64,000 bases of DNA. Source: Mycobacterium sp. E183 (GTDB lineage: Bacteria; Actinomycetota; Actinomycetes; Mycobacteriales; Mycobacteriaceae). Both the position numbers and the translations under genes were made by a program. Location of the stretch: positions 1 to 64,000 of the forward strand of contig NZ_LZJN01000110.1 of the NCBI RefSeq assembly GCF_001667735.1. Direction: 5' to 3'. The notes under the pieces were generated by a model. The model did not search any database. It saw nothing but the letters and a program-made list of their open reading frames with translations, and was not told where the DNA came from. Shown here piece by piece: positions 35,417 through 45,338 of this stretch (positions are counted from its first letter, which is position 1; each line of letters starts with the position of its first letter).

Positions 35417-37279
35417 GTGCCGCGCAGTCTGGACTTGGTCGTCACCTCCGTCGCCACGCAGTTGATGGAGGCGACCGCAGCCACGGCCCATCTGGTGAGC
35501 GAGAAGGTGCTCGCGCAGCTGGTCGAGCAGTTCGACGTGGACGCCAGCTTCTTGCGCTACCTCGACCCGCACACCCGAGCGTCGACGCTGGTCGCCGAGT
35601 GGCCGCCGCGAACCGACGCCTCGGACCCGGAGCCGGCGGCCTTCGCCCAGCTGGACATCGCGGAGTCGGTGCTTGCGCAGTGCAAGCAGGGGCGCAAACC
35701 GGTGGTGATCCGGCCGGCCCAATCCAAACGCTATTTCCGCCGCCCGGTGGGCGGGGCCAAAGTGGCCGCCTCGCCCTCGGTGGCCGCCGCCCCACTGGTC
35801 TCCGGCGAGACGACCACCGGCCTGCTCGGCTTCGTCAAGTTCGGCGCCCGCAAGTGGGAGCAGGAGGAGATCAACACGCTCGAGGCCGTCGCCGCGCTGT
35901 TCGCGCAGCTGCAGGCCCGCATCGCGGCCGAAGACAAGCTCCGCTATCTGGCCGAGCACGACGATCTGACCGGGCTTTTCAACCGCCGCGCCCTGGTCGC
36001 GCACCTGACCGAGCGGCTCTTGACGGGTCGCCCCGGGCCCGTCGCGGTCCTGTACCTCGACCTCGACCGGCTCAAACCGATCAACGACTACCTCGGGCAC
36101 ACCGCGGGTGACTGGTTCATCCGGGTCTTCGCGCAACGCATCAAGATCTGCGCTCCCGACTGCACGATCGCCCGGCTGGGCGGGGACGAGTTCGTCGTCG
36201 TACCCGACCAGCCGATGTCGCCCGAGCACGCGGAATCGTTCGCCCGCAGCCTCTCTGGCATGCTGTGCGAACGCCTGGCCATCGGCGGCCACGTGATCAG
36301 CCGCACGGTCAGCGTCGGGCTCGCGGTCGGCGTCCCGGGGCGGGACAACTGCACCGACCTCCTCCGCCGCGCCGACGAGGCGGTGCTGACGGCCAAGCGC
36401 GGGGGTGGCAACCAGATCGCGGTGTCCACCGATGACATGTCGCTCAAGCGCGCGTTCCGCAACGACATCGAGTTGCATCTGCAAGGCGACATCGGCAGCG
36501 AGGCGTTGCTGCTGCACTACCTGCCGGAGGTCGACCTGTCGACCGGCGCCATCGTGGGCGCCGAGGCACTGGTGCGCTGGCGCCACCCGATCTGGGGGCT
36601 GCTACTGCCGGATTCGTTCATCGGAATCGCCGAATCGACCAACCTGGCAATGGAATTGGGCCGCTGGGTGATGCGCACCGCGTGCGCCGACTTCGGTCGC
36701 TGGCAGGCGAACGGGCTCGGCCGGGGCACCGTGATGCGGATCAACGTGTCGCCGCTTCAGCTCATCACCCGCGGGTTCGTGCGCGACGTCGCCAACACCA
36801 TCGACGAGTTCGGTCTCGACGCCGGCTCGGTGTGCCTGGAGATCACCGAGCGCGCCGTGGTGCACGACATCGAGACCACTCGAAAGACGTTGGCGGAGCT
36901 CAAGGAAATCGGCGTGCAGCTGGCCATCGACGACTTCGGCACCGGCTACGCGGTGTTGTCGCATCTGAAATCCCTGCCCGTCGACATGCTCAAGATCGAC
37001 ACCGGGTTCGTGCGCGACTTGGGCAACAACGCCGGTGACCTGGCGATCGTTCGCGCCATCATCGGGCTGGCCGAGGCGTTCGGTCTGGACGTGGTGGCCG
37101 AGGGAGTCGAAACACCGGTCGCAGCAATGACTTTGATCCAGCACGGGTGTCGGCGGGCCCAGGGTTTTCTGTTGTCGCGTCCCGTTCCCGCGGACGCGAT
37201 GGAGGCGCTGCTGGCCGCGCGCTGGCTGCCGTTGCCGTTTTTGACCGGGCGCAAGGCATTGCCGACGGGCGCCACCTAG
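35417..37279 (+). CDS. GAF-GGDEF-EAL cyclic-di-GMP enzyme
   Basis: A 620-residue protein in three parts: a GAF domain (about 1-180), a GGDEF domain with intact GGDEF at 255-259 (RLGGDEFVVV), and an EAL domain with E383-A384-L385 (GAEALVRWRHP), NVSPLQL and DDFGTGYAVLSHLKSLP. Both active sites look complete, so it could make and degrade c-di-GMP. It resembles M. tuberculosis Rv1354c. GTG 35417 is chosen because GGAGGAG sits three bases upstream; longer starts lack support. It lies between the two paralogous lipoprotein genes at the head of the polysaccharide locus, where c-di-GMP control would fit. Confidence 0.88.
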   Translation: MPRSLDLVVTSVATQLMEATAATAHLVSEKVLAQLVEQFDVDASFLRYLDPHTRASTLVAEWPPRTDASDPEPAAFAQLDIAESVLAQCKQGRKPVVIRPAQSKRYFRRPVGGAKVAASPSVAAAPLVSGETTTGLLGFVKFGARKWEQEEINTLEAVAALFAQLQARIAAEDKLRYLAEHDDLTGLFNRRALVAHLTERLLTGRPGPVAVLYLDLDRLKPINDYLGHTAGDWFIRVFAQRIKICAPDCTIARLGGDEFVVVPDQPMSPEHAESFARSLSGMLCERLAIGGHVISRTVSVGLAVGVPGRDNCTDLLRRADEAVLTAKRGGGNQIAVSTDDMSLKRAFRNDIELHLQGDIGSEALLLHYLPEVDLSTGAIVGAEALVRWRHPIWGLLLPDSFIGIAESTNLAMELGRWVMRTACADFGRWQANGLGRGTVMRINVSPLQLITRGFVRDVANTIDEFGLDAGSVCLEITERAVVHDIETTRKTLAELKEIGVQLAIDDFGTGYAVLSHLKSLPVDMLKIDTGFVRDLGNNAGDLAIVRAIIGLAEAFGLDVVAEGVETPVAAMTLIQHGCRRAQGFLLSRPVPADAMEALLAARWLPLPFLTGRKALPTGAT

Positions 37280-37359
37280 CATCGCACCGATGGCCCCGGA
37301 CATCGACAACTCGCGCGGCGGTCATCGTCGCCGAGAGCCGGCGGCGTGCCGCCCACCGC

Positions 37360-38154
37360 TCACTCTTCCCGAGGGATGAAGACGAAGTTGTTGACATAGA
37401 CGCCGCGCGGCGCCCAGTCGTTCTCCCGGTCGCCGACGTTGGCTGGGTCCTGGTGCTCGCGCGGGTCGAAATCGCCGATCGGCCGCCGAACGCCATCGAG
37501 ATCGAAATACCCGGAGTAGCCGGAGCGGCGCAACAGCTCGGTGATCTCGGCAACCGCGTTGGGGTAATGCCGTTGCTCGGCCTCCACCATGATCGCGGGC
37601 CGGTCCCGCGCGAGAGTATCTGTGGCGCCGCGCAATACGGCGAGTTCATGGCCCTCGACATCGATCTTGATCATGCCGATGTCGTGCAGGCGTAGATCGT
37701 CGAGCCGCTTGATGGGGACCTCGATGCTTCGGATCCCGCCGTCGCCTACGTCGCTCAGGATGTTGGTGTTGTCGATCGTGCTGCGGCCGGGCTCGGATTC
37801 GACCACTCTCATCGTCCCGACGCCGGCGGTGTCGGAAAGCGCGATCGCCTCCACCCGTACGGGAACGCCGGCGGCGTCGAACATCGCGGCCAGATCGCGA
37901 GCCTGCGCGGGCCGGGGTTCGAACGCGATCACCGACCGCGACGACGCCAGCATGGCGATCGTGAATTGTCCGACGTCGGCGCCGATGTCCAGCGAGATCC
38001 GATTCGGGTCGCACAACGAAACCGCCAACTGGATGTCGGCCCGGCTCTGCCCAAGGCGTTGCAGGATGCGGAATTTCCGCCGCCAGAAGAAACGCGGCGC
38101 GAGTGCCTTCACCGCGGGCGCCAGCGGACGTGTGGCCGATCGAACCAAAGGCAT
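37360..38154 (-). CDS. FkbM-family methyltransferase
   Basis: A 264-residue SAM-dependent methyltransferase of the FkbM type. Motif I is SLDIGADVGQFTIAML, followed by VIAFEPRPAQARDL, the NTNILSD region and MIKIDVEGHELAVLRGA, which is diagnostic. FkbM enzymes O-methylate sugars or polyketides. Start ATG 38154 has AGGAGA eight bases upstream. It points against its neighbours and sits between the c-di-GMP enzyme and the second lipoprotein, so a methylated sugar in the surface glycan is plausible. Confidence 0.88.
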   Translation of the reverse strand: MPLVRSATRPLAPAVKALAPRFFWRRKFRILQRLGQSRADIQLAVSLCDPNRISLDIGADVGQFTIAMLASSRSVIAFEPRPAQARDLAAMFDAAGVPVRVEAIALSDTAGVGTMRVVESEPGRSTIDNTNILSDVGDGGIRSIEVPIKRLDDLRLHDIGMIKIDVEGHELAVLRGATDTLARDRPAIMVEAEQRHYPNAVAEITELLRRSGYSGYFDLDGVRRPIGDFDPREHQDPANVGDRENDWAPRGVYVNNFVFIPREE

Positions 38155-38426
38155 CGTGCGGTCTCCTGAGCGATTCCCGGAGGGATCAGCGGATTGCGCG
38201 ACCATACCAACACCAGTGGTTGGCCCGGGTGCTGTCCGGGAACGCACCCACCCCGGCGCCACTGAACAGTGGCCGGGATATGCATCGAAGATGTGCATGA
38301 TTGACCGATGATGTGGGGCAGCGTTGCATCGTTGCCGATTTCAGTGCGCTTCGCGGTGGAGAGCGCCAGCGACCGGAGAGGTGTCAGTCCTTGAAGCTGA
38401 TGGAGGGCGCACGTTCGGTGTGCGGA

Positions 38427-40142
38427 ATGCCGACCTCGCCGACGTCCGTGTTCGCCGACCCGGCCCGGGCGTTGAGGAAGGCCACACTGCTGGTCGCCAT
38501 TTGCGCGACGCTCTTGTTGAACGGGTGTGGTGGCCGCGCAAACCCCGAGCTGGTGACCGCGATAGTCAGCCCCGCGATACCGCTGTCCGTCCAGGACGTC
38601 CAGAATCCGCTGCGCGGCCAATACGAAGATCTTCTGATCCCGCTGTTCCCACAAGCCAATCCCGCGCAGCAGCGGTACCCGGCCTGGCCCGCGTCGGACG
38701 ACGCCAGCCTGCGTGTCACCTGGCGCCAGTTACAGCCCACCGATCCCAGCACGCTGCCCCCCGACGCCCCGGACGATCAGAAATTCGACTTCAGCGTGAT
38801 CGATGACGCGCTGAACAAGTTGGCCGGCAGAAACATGCGGATGACCCTTCGCATCGTCGCCTACCACTCCTGCTGTGACACGGTGTTCCCGAACAACACC
38901 AACATCGCGATCCCCGACTGGATGCGCTCGGCCGCCACCGACTACGCCGGACCGGCACGGTATTGGTGGACGCCCGGGGTCGTGCAGGTGGTGCCGAAGT
39001 GGAACGACCCCAAGTACCTCGACGCCTTCGGACAATTGCTCGCCGCGCTCGGGCGGCGGTATGACGGCGACGAGCGGCTGAGCGTTTTCGAGTTCTCCGG
39101 CTACGGGGATTGGAGCGAGAACCACATCGCCTATCTGCGCGACACGCTGGGCGCTCCCGGTCCTTCGCCCGAGGAAAGTGTCGCGAAGCTGGGCTATTAC
39201 AGCCAGTTCCGGGATCAGAGCATCACGATCGCATCGATCAGGCAGCTGGTGGCGGCGACGGTGAGCGCGTTTCGGCGGACGCAGTTGATCACGACACTGC
39301 TCAATCCGGAAATCGTGCGCGAAATGCTCTCCGATGAAGTCACCAAGAAGGTGGCAGCGCCGGTGGGGGTGCGGGCCGATTGCCTGGGGGTGATCGCCCC
39401 GTTGCCCGGCTGGGTCGAATTGGACGGCTCGCGTTATGTGCAGCAGAAGGATCCGGTCATCGCCCAACTGAAAGACAGGTTGCTCACCGCGCCGGTCATC
39501 ACCGAATGGTGCCTGCTGCCGAACGGCACCTCGCCGCAGTCCTACTACCAAAAGGCCTTACACGACGTCATCAAATATCACGTCGCGATGACTTCGAGTT
39601 GCGACTTCGCGGACGCTGAATCGACGACCCCGATGGACCCCGCCCTGTACCTGCTGTGGGCGCAGGCGAACGTCGCCGCCGGGTATCGGTACTCGGTCGA
39701 GGCGCGCCCGAGCCCGCAACCAGTTCACGACGGCGTCGCGACGATCGCCGTGACTTGGACCAACTACGGTTCTGCCGCCGCGATCGAGAAATGGGCTCCC
39801 CGCTACCAGCTGGTGAACTTCTCGGGCGCGGTGGTCCGCACGCTCCCGACGACCGTCAACCTGAAGACGCTGGTCCACAACGACCCCGGCGGCAACCCTG
39901 GCAATGAACCCGTTGCGGCGTCGTCGACCGAGTCGGTCAAGCTCGACCTGGCCGGCCTGGCCCCCGGCAACTACACGCTGCGGGCCTCGGTGGAATGGCA
40001 ACAGCACAAGCCGGACGCATCGCGCGTGGTGAATTACCCGCCCATGCAGTTGGCCCGCAACGGCCGTGACGGCTCGGGCGGCTACCCACTGGCGACGGTC
40101 AACATATCGCGCGATGTGCTGACGGCCGGCCCCCGACCGTGA
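38427..40142 (+). CDS. Lipoprotein paralogue with glycoside-hydrolase-like barrel
   Basis: A 571-residue exported lipoprotein, clearly paralogous to the one at 33519. Shared segments run through the whole length (NPLRGQYE, WRQLQPTDPSTLP, VFEFSGYGDWSEN, SYYQKALHDVIKYHV, WTNYGSAAAIEKW, PGNYTLRASVEWQQHKP). The signal peptide ends in LLNGCGG. Cysteine pairs YHSCCD and MTSSCDF differ in part from the first copy. I used ATG 38427 for a signal peptide of normal length; ATG 38400 is possible. It is followed after 179 bases by the Wzz-like gene. Confidence 0.72.
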   Translation: MPTSPTSVFADPARALRKATLLVAICATLLLNGCGGRANPELVTAIVSPAIPLSVQDVQNPLRGQYEDLLIPLFPQANPAQQRYPAWPASDDASLRVTWRQLQPTDPSTLPPDAPDDQKFDFSVIDDALNKLAGRNMRMTLRIVAYHSCCDTVFPNNTNIAIPDWMRSAATDYAGPARYWWTPGVVQVVPKWNDPKYLDAFGQLLAALGRRYDGDERLSVFEFSGYGDWSENHIAYLRDTLGAPGPSPEESVAKLGYYSQFRDQSITIASIRQLVAATVSAFRRTQLITTLLNPEIVREMLSDEVTKKVAAPVGVRADCLGVIAPLPGWVELDGSRYVQQKDPVIAQLKDRLLTAPVITEWCLLPNGTSPQSYYQKALHDVIKYHVAMTSSCDFADAESTTPMDPALYLLWAQANVAAGYRYSVEARPSPQPVHDGVATIAVTWTNYGSAAAIEKWAPRYQLVNFSGAVVRTLPTTVNLKTLVHNDPGGNPGNEPVAASSTESVKLDLAGLAPGNYTLRASVEWQQHKPDASRVVNYPPMQLARNGRDGSGGYPLATVNISRDVLTAGPRP

Positions 40143-40321
40143 AAGACGGCCTGCGGCGGCCGCCGCCGGGATTTCGAGCCGCCCGGATCGCCTTGAAGAA
40201 TCGCTTTTCGGGCAAACACCGCATGACGATGCTTCAATAATGTTCAATGTTTTTGCCCATCCGATAACCGACCGGATGGATGCTTTCGCGCCGCCGAAGC
40301 TTTCAGAAAGGCCGTTGGTCG

Positions 40322-41773
40322 ATGGATTTCCGTACCTTTGTCCGGATTCTCGTCGCGCACTGGAAGCTGGCAGCCGCCGCGGTGCTGGCGTGCACGATCG
40401 GCGCCGCGGCCATCACCGCATTGCAGACCAAGCATTACCAGTCGTCGACCACCGTCCTGATCTCGTTCTCCGGGGCCACCGACCTGACCGAGCTGTACAA
40501 CGGCACCCTCACGGCGCAGGAACGGCTGTCGTCGTACGCCCAGATCGCCGGCGGCCGGACGGTGGCCGACCGCGCGATCAAACAACTTCAGCTATCGATG
40601 AGTGCCGACGACCTGCTGACCCAAACCCAGGTGAAGTACACCGCTAAATCGCAGCTGTTCACCATCACGGTCAAAGACACAGACCCGAGGCGGGCGGCAG
40701 CGCTGGCGGGAGCGATGGCCGACCAATTCGCCGCGATCATCCCGACGCTGGGCACGGTTTCGCGTCTGGATGGCCCCGCCGCGGGCCCCCGGCCCGAACC
40801 CACCGATGCGACGACGCCGCCGGGCCAGCCCCGGGAAACCCCGGGCGTGCAGGAGCAGAACGGAAAGCCGCTCCCGGTGGCGAGGGCGCGGGTGGTGGAA
40901 CCGCCTCAGGTTCCCGACCATGCGGTTACCCCGGCACCGGTACGCAACATGGCGATGGGCGTGGTCGCCGGCCTGCTTCTCGGCATGGCCGTGGCGCTGA
41001 CCCGCGAGGCCAGCGACCGCACCGTGCGCACCCGCGAAAAGCTGGAACAGCTGTCGGGCCTGCCGACGCTCGGCGAGTTGCCGCGACGGCGCGGCGGGGC
41101 TCCGCGGTTCGGCACCGACGTCACGTTCGACGACGCCGTGCGGGACATGCGTACCCGGGTGCGCAGGGCGATCGGCCCCGAGGGGCGCCGGCTGCTGGTG
41201 GCGTCACCGTTCGGGGGGGAGGGGACGACGACGACGGTCCTCAACTTGTCCCGGGCATTCGCCGAGGTCGGTGACGACGTACTGGTGGTCGAGGGCGACA
41301 CCCGCCGGCCGGTGATCGGCGGCTTGCTGAAGGTCGAATCGGGGGAGGGTTTGGCCAACGCGCTGGCGAACCCCGAGATCGCGGCCGAAGCCGTCAAACC
41401 GACACCCTTCCCGAGGCTGTTCGTCCTGGCGTCACGCGCGGCCCGCCGGGAGACCTTGCCCTGCTCCGCTTACCCGCCGGAAGTGCTCGACACCGTGCTG
41501 GGGGAATTGTCGTCGCGATTCGACCGGATCGTGGTCGACGGACCGCCGGTGCTGGCCACGGCCGACGCGGTCCTGCTGTCCGGCGCCGTTCAGGCGACGG
41601 TGCTGGTGGTCCGGGCGGGACGCACCACGACCGACGAACTCAAGGACGCGTTGGCAACTTTGCGCTCGGCCAACGCGGAGATCGTCGGTACGGTCCTGAC
41701 CGACGCGAGGCTGTCGCTGCACCGCAAGGCCGCCGCCCAGGTCTACCGTTCGAAGGCCAGTCCTTCGACGTGA
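40322..41773 (+). CDS. Wzz-type chain-length determinant fused to a tyrosine-kinase-like ATPase
   Basis: A 483-residue protein: a short cytoplasmic N-terminus, TM1 (about 12-32), an extracytoplasmic Wzz-like domain, a Pro-rich stretch (PAAGPRPEPTDATTPPGQP), TM2 (MAMGVVAGLLLGMAVAL) and a C-terminal CpsD/BY-kinase-like domain from about 240. Walker B is RIVVDGPP. The Walker A region reads SPFGGEGTTTT, so the invariant lysine of GEGK(S/T) is absent, and only one Tyr (VYRSK) remains at the tail. Such proteins set chain length in Wzx/Wzy systems; this one may have lost ATPase activity. It overlaps the next gene as GTGA. Confidence 0.82.
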   Translation: MDFRTFVRILVAHWKLAAAAVLACTIGAAAITALQTKHYQSSTTVLISFSGATDLTELYNGTLTAQERLSSYAQIAGGRTVADRAIKQLQLSMSADDLLTQTQVKYTAKSQLFTITVKDTDPRRAAALAGAMADQFAAIIPTLGTVSRLDGPAAGPRPEPTDATTPPGQPRETPGVQEQNGKPLPVARARVVEPPQVPDHAVTPAPVRNMAMGVVAGLLLGMAVALTREASDRTVRTREKLEQLSGLPTLGELPRRRGGAPRFGTDVTFDDAVRDMRTRVRRAIGPEGRRLLVASPFGGEGTTTTVLNLSRAFAEVGDDVLVVEGDTRRPVIGGLLKVESGEGLANALANPEIAAEAVKPTPFPRLFVLASRAARRETLPCSAYPPEVLDTVLGELSSRFDRIVVDGPPVLATADAVLLSGAVQATVLVVRAGRTTTDELKDALATLRSANAEIVGTVLTDARLSLHRKAAAQVYRSKASPST

Positions 41774-43245
41774 TCTTCTACCTGCGCAGTCGGCATCGCA
41801 TGGCCATGAGCGCAGCCTCGCTGGCGCTGTTCCTGTTCGGATGTTTCGTGTTCGGCGTGCTCTCGGTGCGACTCACCACCGAGGGCATCATGCTGATCGC
41901 CGCAACCTTCTGCCTGGTCGTCTATTGGGTGAGACCCGAGGCGATGGTATGGGTGGCGCTGGTGGGGGCGTTCGCGGCGCTGCCCCAGGGCCTGCACGTC
42001 GGCAAAGTCGTCGGCCCCGCGGTCATCTACTTGTATCTGCTGGCCGCGATGCTGGCGATCGGCTACCTGATTCCGATTGTGCGACCGCGATTCTCCGATT
42101 TCTGGCTGCCCTCCGTGTTCCTGGTCGTTCTCGTGATGTCGACGGCGGCCGGATTCGAGAACGGGCATGACGCCACCATCGTGCTGCGCGAATCACTGTC
42201 CATGCTCGAGATCGTCGTGGGCTTCGTGCTGGCGATGTTGGTGGTGTACGGCGACTACATCAAGTCGTCGATCCGCGTGACGGCCGGCATCCTGTGGTTT
42301 TCGGCGGGCATGGCGGTCGTGAGTTCGCTGCATGCCATCCGGCTGGCGGGCAGGGCCGAGAGTCTGGGGGCCGCGACCGGCGCCGACCAAGCTGTCCGGA
42401 TCATCCTGACCACGCAATCCCCGGCCACCGCGACGCTGAGCGCGCTGGTGGCCGCCGCCATCATCGGCTGCCTGAGGCCTGCCACGCTGCTGACCCTCGG
42501 CCCACCCGCGCTGATCATTTCGCTGCTGTCGTTCTCCCGGAACACGCTTATCTCGATGGCCGTCGCGGCGGGGGCGGCTCTGTTGGTCAGCCTGAGCGTG
42601 CCAACCCTGCGCCGGACCGCCGTCGTCACCGCGATCTTCGCGGCGGTAATCGCGGTGACGGTGCCGGGATTGCTGTTCTTGCTGCACGGTTCGCAAGCCG
42701 GCGCGTGGCTCGCCGACCAGCTCACCGCCTTCAACGAGCGGGTGCTCGGCGGGGTTTCGTCGAGCGCGCTCGCCGTGGACGAATCGGCGCTGGAGCGGCT
42801 GCGGGAGAACTCCCTGCTGAACCGCTCGATCGCTCAGGCGCCCGTATTCGGCCATGGCCTGGGTTACGCGTATCAGCCGCCGAAAGGTGACGACGAGTTT
42901 TCCGCGAAGTTCTATCCCGCCTACTCGCACAACTTCTATCTGTGGTGGCTGGCGAAGGCGGGCACGGTCGGGATGACGGCGTTCGTCGTCTTCGCACTGA
43001 TCCCGTTGATCCAAGCGGTGCGCTGCCGCACCGCGGCGGCGAAGGTCAGCGTGGCGGTCAGCGCCGGCCTCCTCGCAATATCCTGGGTCTGGCCGTTGCC
43101 CGAGATGCCATCGGACGCCTTCGCGCTGGGCATCGCGCTCGGTTCGGCGATGGGGTTCGCCGGCTTGCGCGGCAGGGAGCGCGACGCCAACCCCGCGGTC
43201 AACCCCGACGCGGCCGTACTCACGGCACCGTCCGGAGCCCACTGA
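41770..43245 (+). CDS. Wzy-like polysaccharide polymerase / O-antigen ligase family protein
   Basis: A 491-residue membrane protein with about eleven or twelve hydrophobic helices and one larger extracytoplasmic loop in the second half (FNERVLGGVSSSALAVDESALERL, then FGHGLGYAYQPPKGD and YSHNFYLWWLAKAG). The late loop followed by S/H-N-x-Y-L is typical of the Wzy_C / O-antigen ligase family. It would join lipid-linked repeat units at the outer face of the membrane. It starts at GTG overlapping the stop of the chain-length gene, so the two are made together. Confidence 0.8.
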   Translation: MIFYLRSRHRMAMSAASLALFLFGCFVFGVLSVRLTTEGIMLIAATFCLVVYWVRPEAMVWVALVGAFAALPQGLHVGKVVGPAVIYLYLLAAMLAIGYLIPIVRPRFSDFWLPSVFLVVLVMSTAAGFENGHDATIVLRESLSMLEIVVGFVLAMLVVYGDYIKSSIRVTAGILWFSAGMAVVSSLHAIRLAGRAESLGAATGADQAVRIILTTQSPATATLSALVAAAIIGCLRPATLLTLGPPALIISLLSFSRNTLISMAVAAGAALLVSLSVPTLRRTAVVTAIFAAVIAVTVPGLLFLLHGSQAGAWLADQLTAFNERVLGGVSSSALAVDESALERLRENSLLNRSIAQAPVFGHGLGYAYQPPKGDDEFSAKFYPAYSHNFYLWWLAKAGTVGMTAFVVFALIPLIQAVRCRTAAAKVSVAVSAGLLAISWVWPLPEMPSDAFALGIALGSAMGFAGLRGRERDANPAVNPDAAVLTAPSGAH

Positions 43246-43381
43246 AGTGGGCACGACGAGCGGCCGACCGGTGTACTTTGACGCCGTGGCCAATCACCTT
43301 GGGAGTTAGCCGAATGCGAAATAGCTGCCTGTTCGACCATCCCCGCCACGCGCCGCTGTGCGATCTCATTTCCGGACTGCG

Positions 43382-44395
43382 ATGATCTCCGTCATTCATG
43401 TCGGGCCGGGCATCTACAGCTTTGGCGGGACGCAGACCGTGATTCGAGTCATCCGGGACCACAAGATGGGCGCCGACGACATCCGCGTCCTGTCGACGTG
43501 GGAAGGGCGGCACCACGCGAAGAACTTCGTGCTGACCGCGCGCGCGGCGGCCGTGCTGGCCCGGGCGCCCCGCACGACGATCGTGCACTTCCACATCTCA
43601 GACGGCGGGGCGTGGCTGCGCGAAGGATCGCTGATTCGCCTGGCCAAGGCGCGGGGCCTGCGGATTGTCGCGACGCTGCAGGGCGCCGACGTCGCCAACG
43701 AAGCGCTTCGGCACCGCCGCTACATCGGTGCCACCCTGCGCCGCGCAGACCACCTGATCGTGTTCTCGCAGGACGCGCGGGCCACCGTTGCGGAGCTGGC
43801 CCCACGGGTGCCGAGCACCATCTCGGTGAACCCGGCACCGATCGACTGGGACGCGCCCGGGGCAAGCACGACACCGCCGGTCGCGCTCTTCGCCGGGACC
43901 ATCGGCCTGCGCAAGGGGGTCGACACGCTCGCGGCGGCGTGGCAGCTGCTGCTCGACGAGGGCATCGAAGGACGGTGCCGGGTGGTCGGGCCCATCGACG
44001 ACTACACGCCCCCGCAGCTGGAGCGCTTCTCCGTGGAACCCGCGGTGCATCCGGACGCGATCCCCGAGTTGATCCGGTCCGCGCGGGTGGTGGTGCTGCC
44101 GTCGCGCGCCGAGGCGATGCCGCTGATCGTGACCGAGGCCCTGGCAGGCGCGCGCCCGGCCGTCGCGACCCCCGTCTCCGGCACGCCGGGCATCGTTCCC
44201 GACCCGAAAATGCTCGTCCCCGTTGACGATCCGCCCGCGTTGGCGGCGGCGATCGGCCGGTACCTCCGCGATCCGGAGCTGGCGGAGCGCGACGGCCTCA
44301 AGGGTCAGGCGCACATCGCGGCGACGCGCAGCCCGGAGGTCATCGGCGCCGAGCTTCGCCGGATCTACGAGAGCCTCGGCGTTGGAGCAGATTGA
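43382..44395 (+). CDS. Family 4-type glycosyltransferase
   Basis: A 337-residue GT-B glycosyltransferase. The N-terminus has VIHVGPGIYSFGGTQTVI, a donor-site linker is LFAGTIGLRKGVDTLAAAW, and the EX7E-type motif is PSRAEAMPLIVTEALA. It is retaining GT4-like and probably adds one sugar of the repeat unit at the cytoplasmic face. The ATG 43382 start follows a 136-base gap after the polymerase gene. Its 3' end overlaps the aldo/keto reductase by 14 bases. Confidence 0.85.
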   Translation: MISVIHVGPGIYSFGGTQTVIRVIRDHKMGADDIRVLSTWEGRHHAKNFVLTARAAAVLARAPRTTIVHFHISDGGAWLREGSLIRLAKARGLRIVATLQGADVANEALRHRRYIGATLRRADHLIVFSQDARATVAELAPRVPSTISVNPAPIDWDAPGASTTPPVALFAGTIGLRKGVDTLAAAWQLLLDEGIEGRCRVVGPIDDYTPPQLERFSVEPAVHPDAIPELIRSARVVVLPSRAEAMPLIVTEALAGARPAVATPVSGTPGIVPDPKMLVPVDDPPALAAAIGRYLRDPELAERDGLKGQAHIAATRSPEVIGAELRRIYESLGVGAD

Positions 44396-45338
44396 GCTCA
44401 GCGGACCGGCGCTGAAGGTCAGCGCGGTCGGTTTCGGGTGCGGGGGTTTGATGCAGGCGCCGTTCCGCAAGGAGCGGATGGCCGTGCTGGGCAGCGCGGT
44501 CGAGCACGGCATCACGCACTTCGACACCGCGCGGATGTACGGCCTCGGCATGGCGGAGTCCGAGCTGGGGGTGTTCCTGCGCAGCGTGAATCGCGACGCG
44601 GTGACGGTGGCCACCAAGTTCGGCATCGACGTCGGCGGGGCGGCCCGGCGTCTCGGCCGCTTCCAGGCGCCTGCTCGGGCGTTGCTGCGCAAAGCCCCAG
44701 CGCTGCGCCGCGCGGTCAAGCGGCAACAGGAACCGGACCTGACCCCGCGGCGCTACGACGCGGCGGTCGCGACCCGCAGCCTTGACCTGAGCCTGGCGGC
44801 GCTGGGCGTCGACTACGTCGACATCTTGTTCGTCCACGGCCCAAGGCCTTTCGACACCGTCGCCAGCGAGGAACTCGGCGAGTTCTTCGAACGGGCCCAC
44901 CGGGCGGGCAAGATTCGCGCCTGGGGTGTGTCCCAGGACGAGGGCCTCGAGGTGGATTTCGCCGGTGCATTCGCACCGCGGGGCGTCAGCCAGGTCCGCG
45001 GCGACCTTCTCGGTCCTCCGCCACGACCTGCTGATCTCGTGTTCGGGGTCTTCAACCGGACGTACACGACGCTGTCCGCGGCGCTGTCGGCGGATGCCCG
45101 AACGGCCGAACGCTGGCGGGAAACACTCGAGATGGACCCGCTGGCCCCCGGTGTGTTGCCGAGGCTGATCTTGGCGTCGTCGGCCACGGCCACGGGTTGT
45201 CGCGCGATCCTCTACAGCAGCACCGACCCGCGGCGGGTTGCCGACGCGGCGCAAGCCGTCTCGTCGCCGCCCGACGCGGGGCTGCTGCGGCGTTTCGTAG
45301 ATCTCGCCCGGCAGTTGCGACGGGGCCCCGCCGCGTGA
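44382..45338 (+). CDS. Aldo/keto reductase family protein
   Basis: A 318-residue TIM-barrel oxidoreductase with the AKR features VSAVGFGCGGLM, FDTARMYGLGMAESELG (catalytic Asp and Tyr), VTVATKFGIDVGG and ILFVHGPRP (His). It probably starts at TTG 44382 inside the end of the glycosyltransferase gene; no ATG or GTG fits. In this locus it may reduce a sugar intermediate or act with the GMC oxidoreductase that follows with a GTGA overlap. Confidence 0.8.
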   Translation: MEQIELSGPALKVSAVGFGCGGLMQAPFRKERMAVLGSAVEHGITHFDTARMYGLGMAESELGVFLRSVNRDAVTVATKFGIDVGGAARRLGRFQAPARALLRKAPALRRAVKRQQEPDLTPRRYDAAVATRSLDLSLAALGVDYVDILFVHGPRPFDTVASEELGEFFERAHRAGKIRAWGVSQDEGLEVDFAGAFAPRGVSQVRGDLLGPPPRPADLVFGVFNRTYTTLSAALSADARTAERWRETLEMDPLAPGVLPRLILASSATATGCRAILYSSTDPRRVADAAQAVSSPPDAGLLRRFVDLARQLRRGPAA

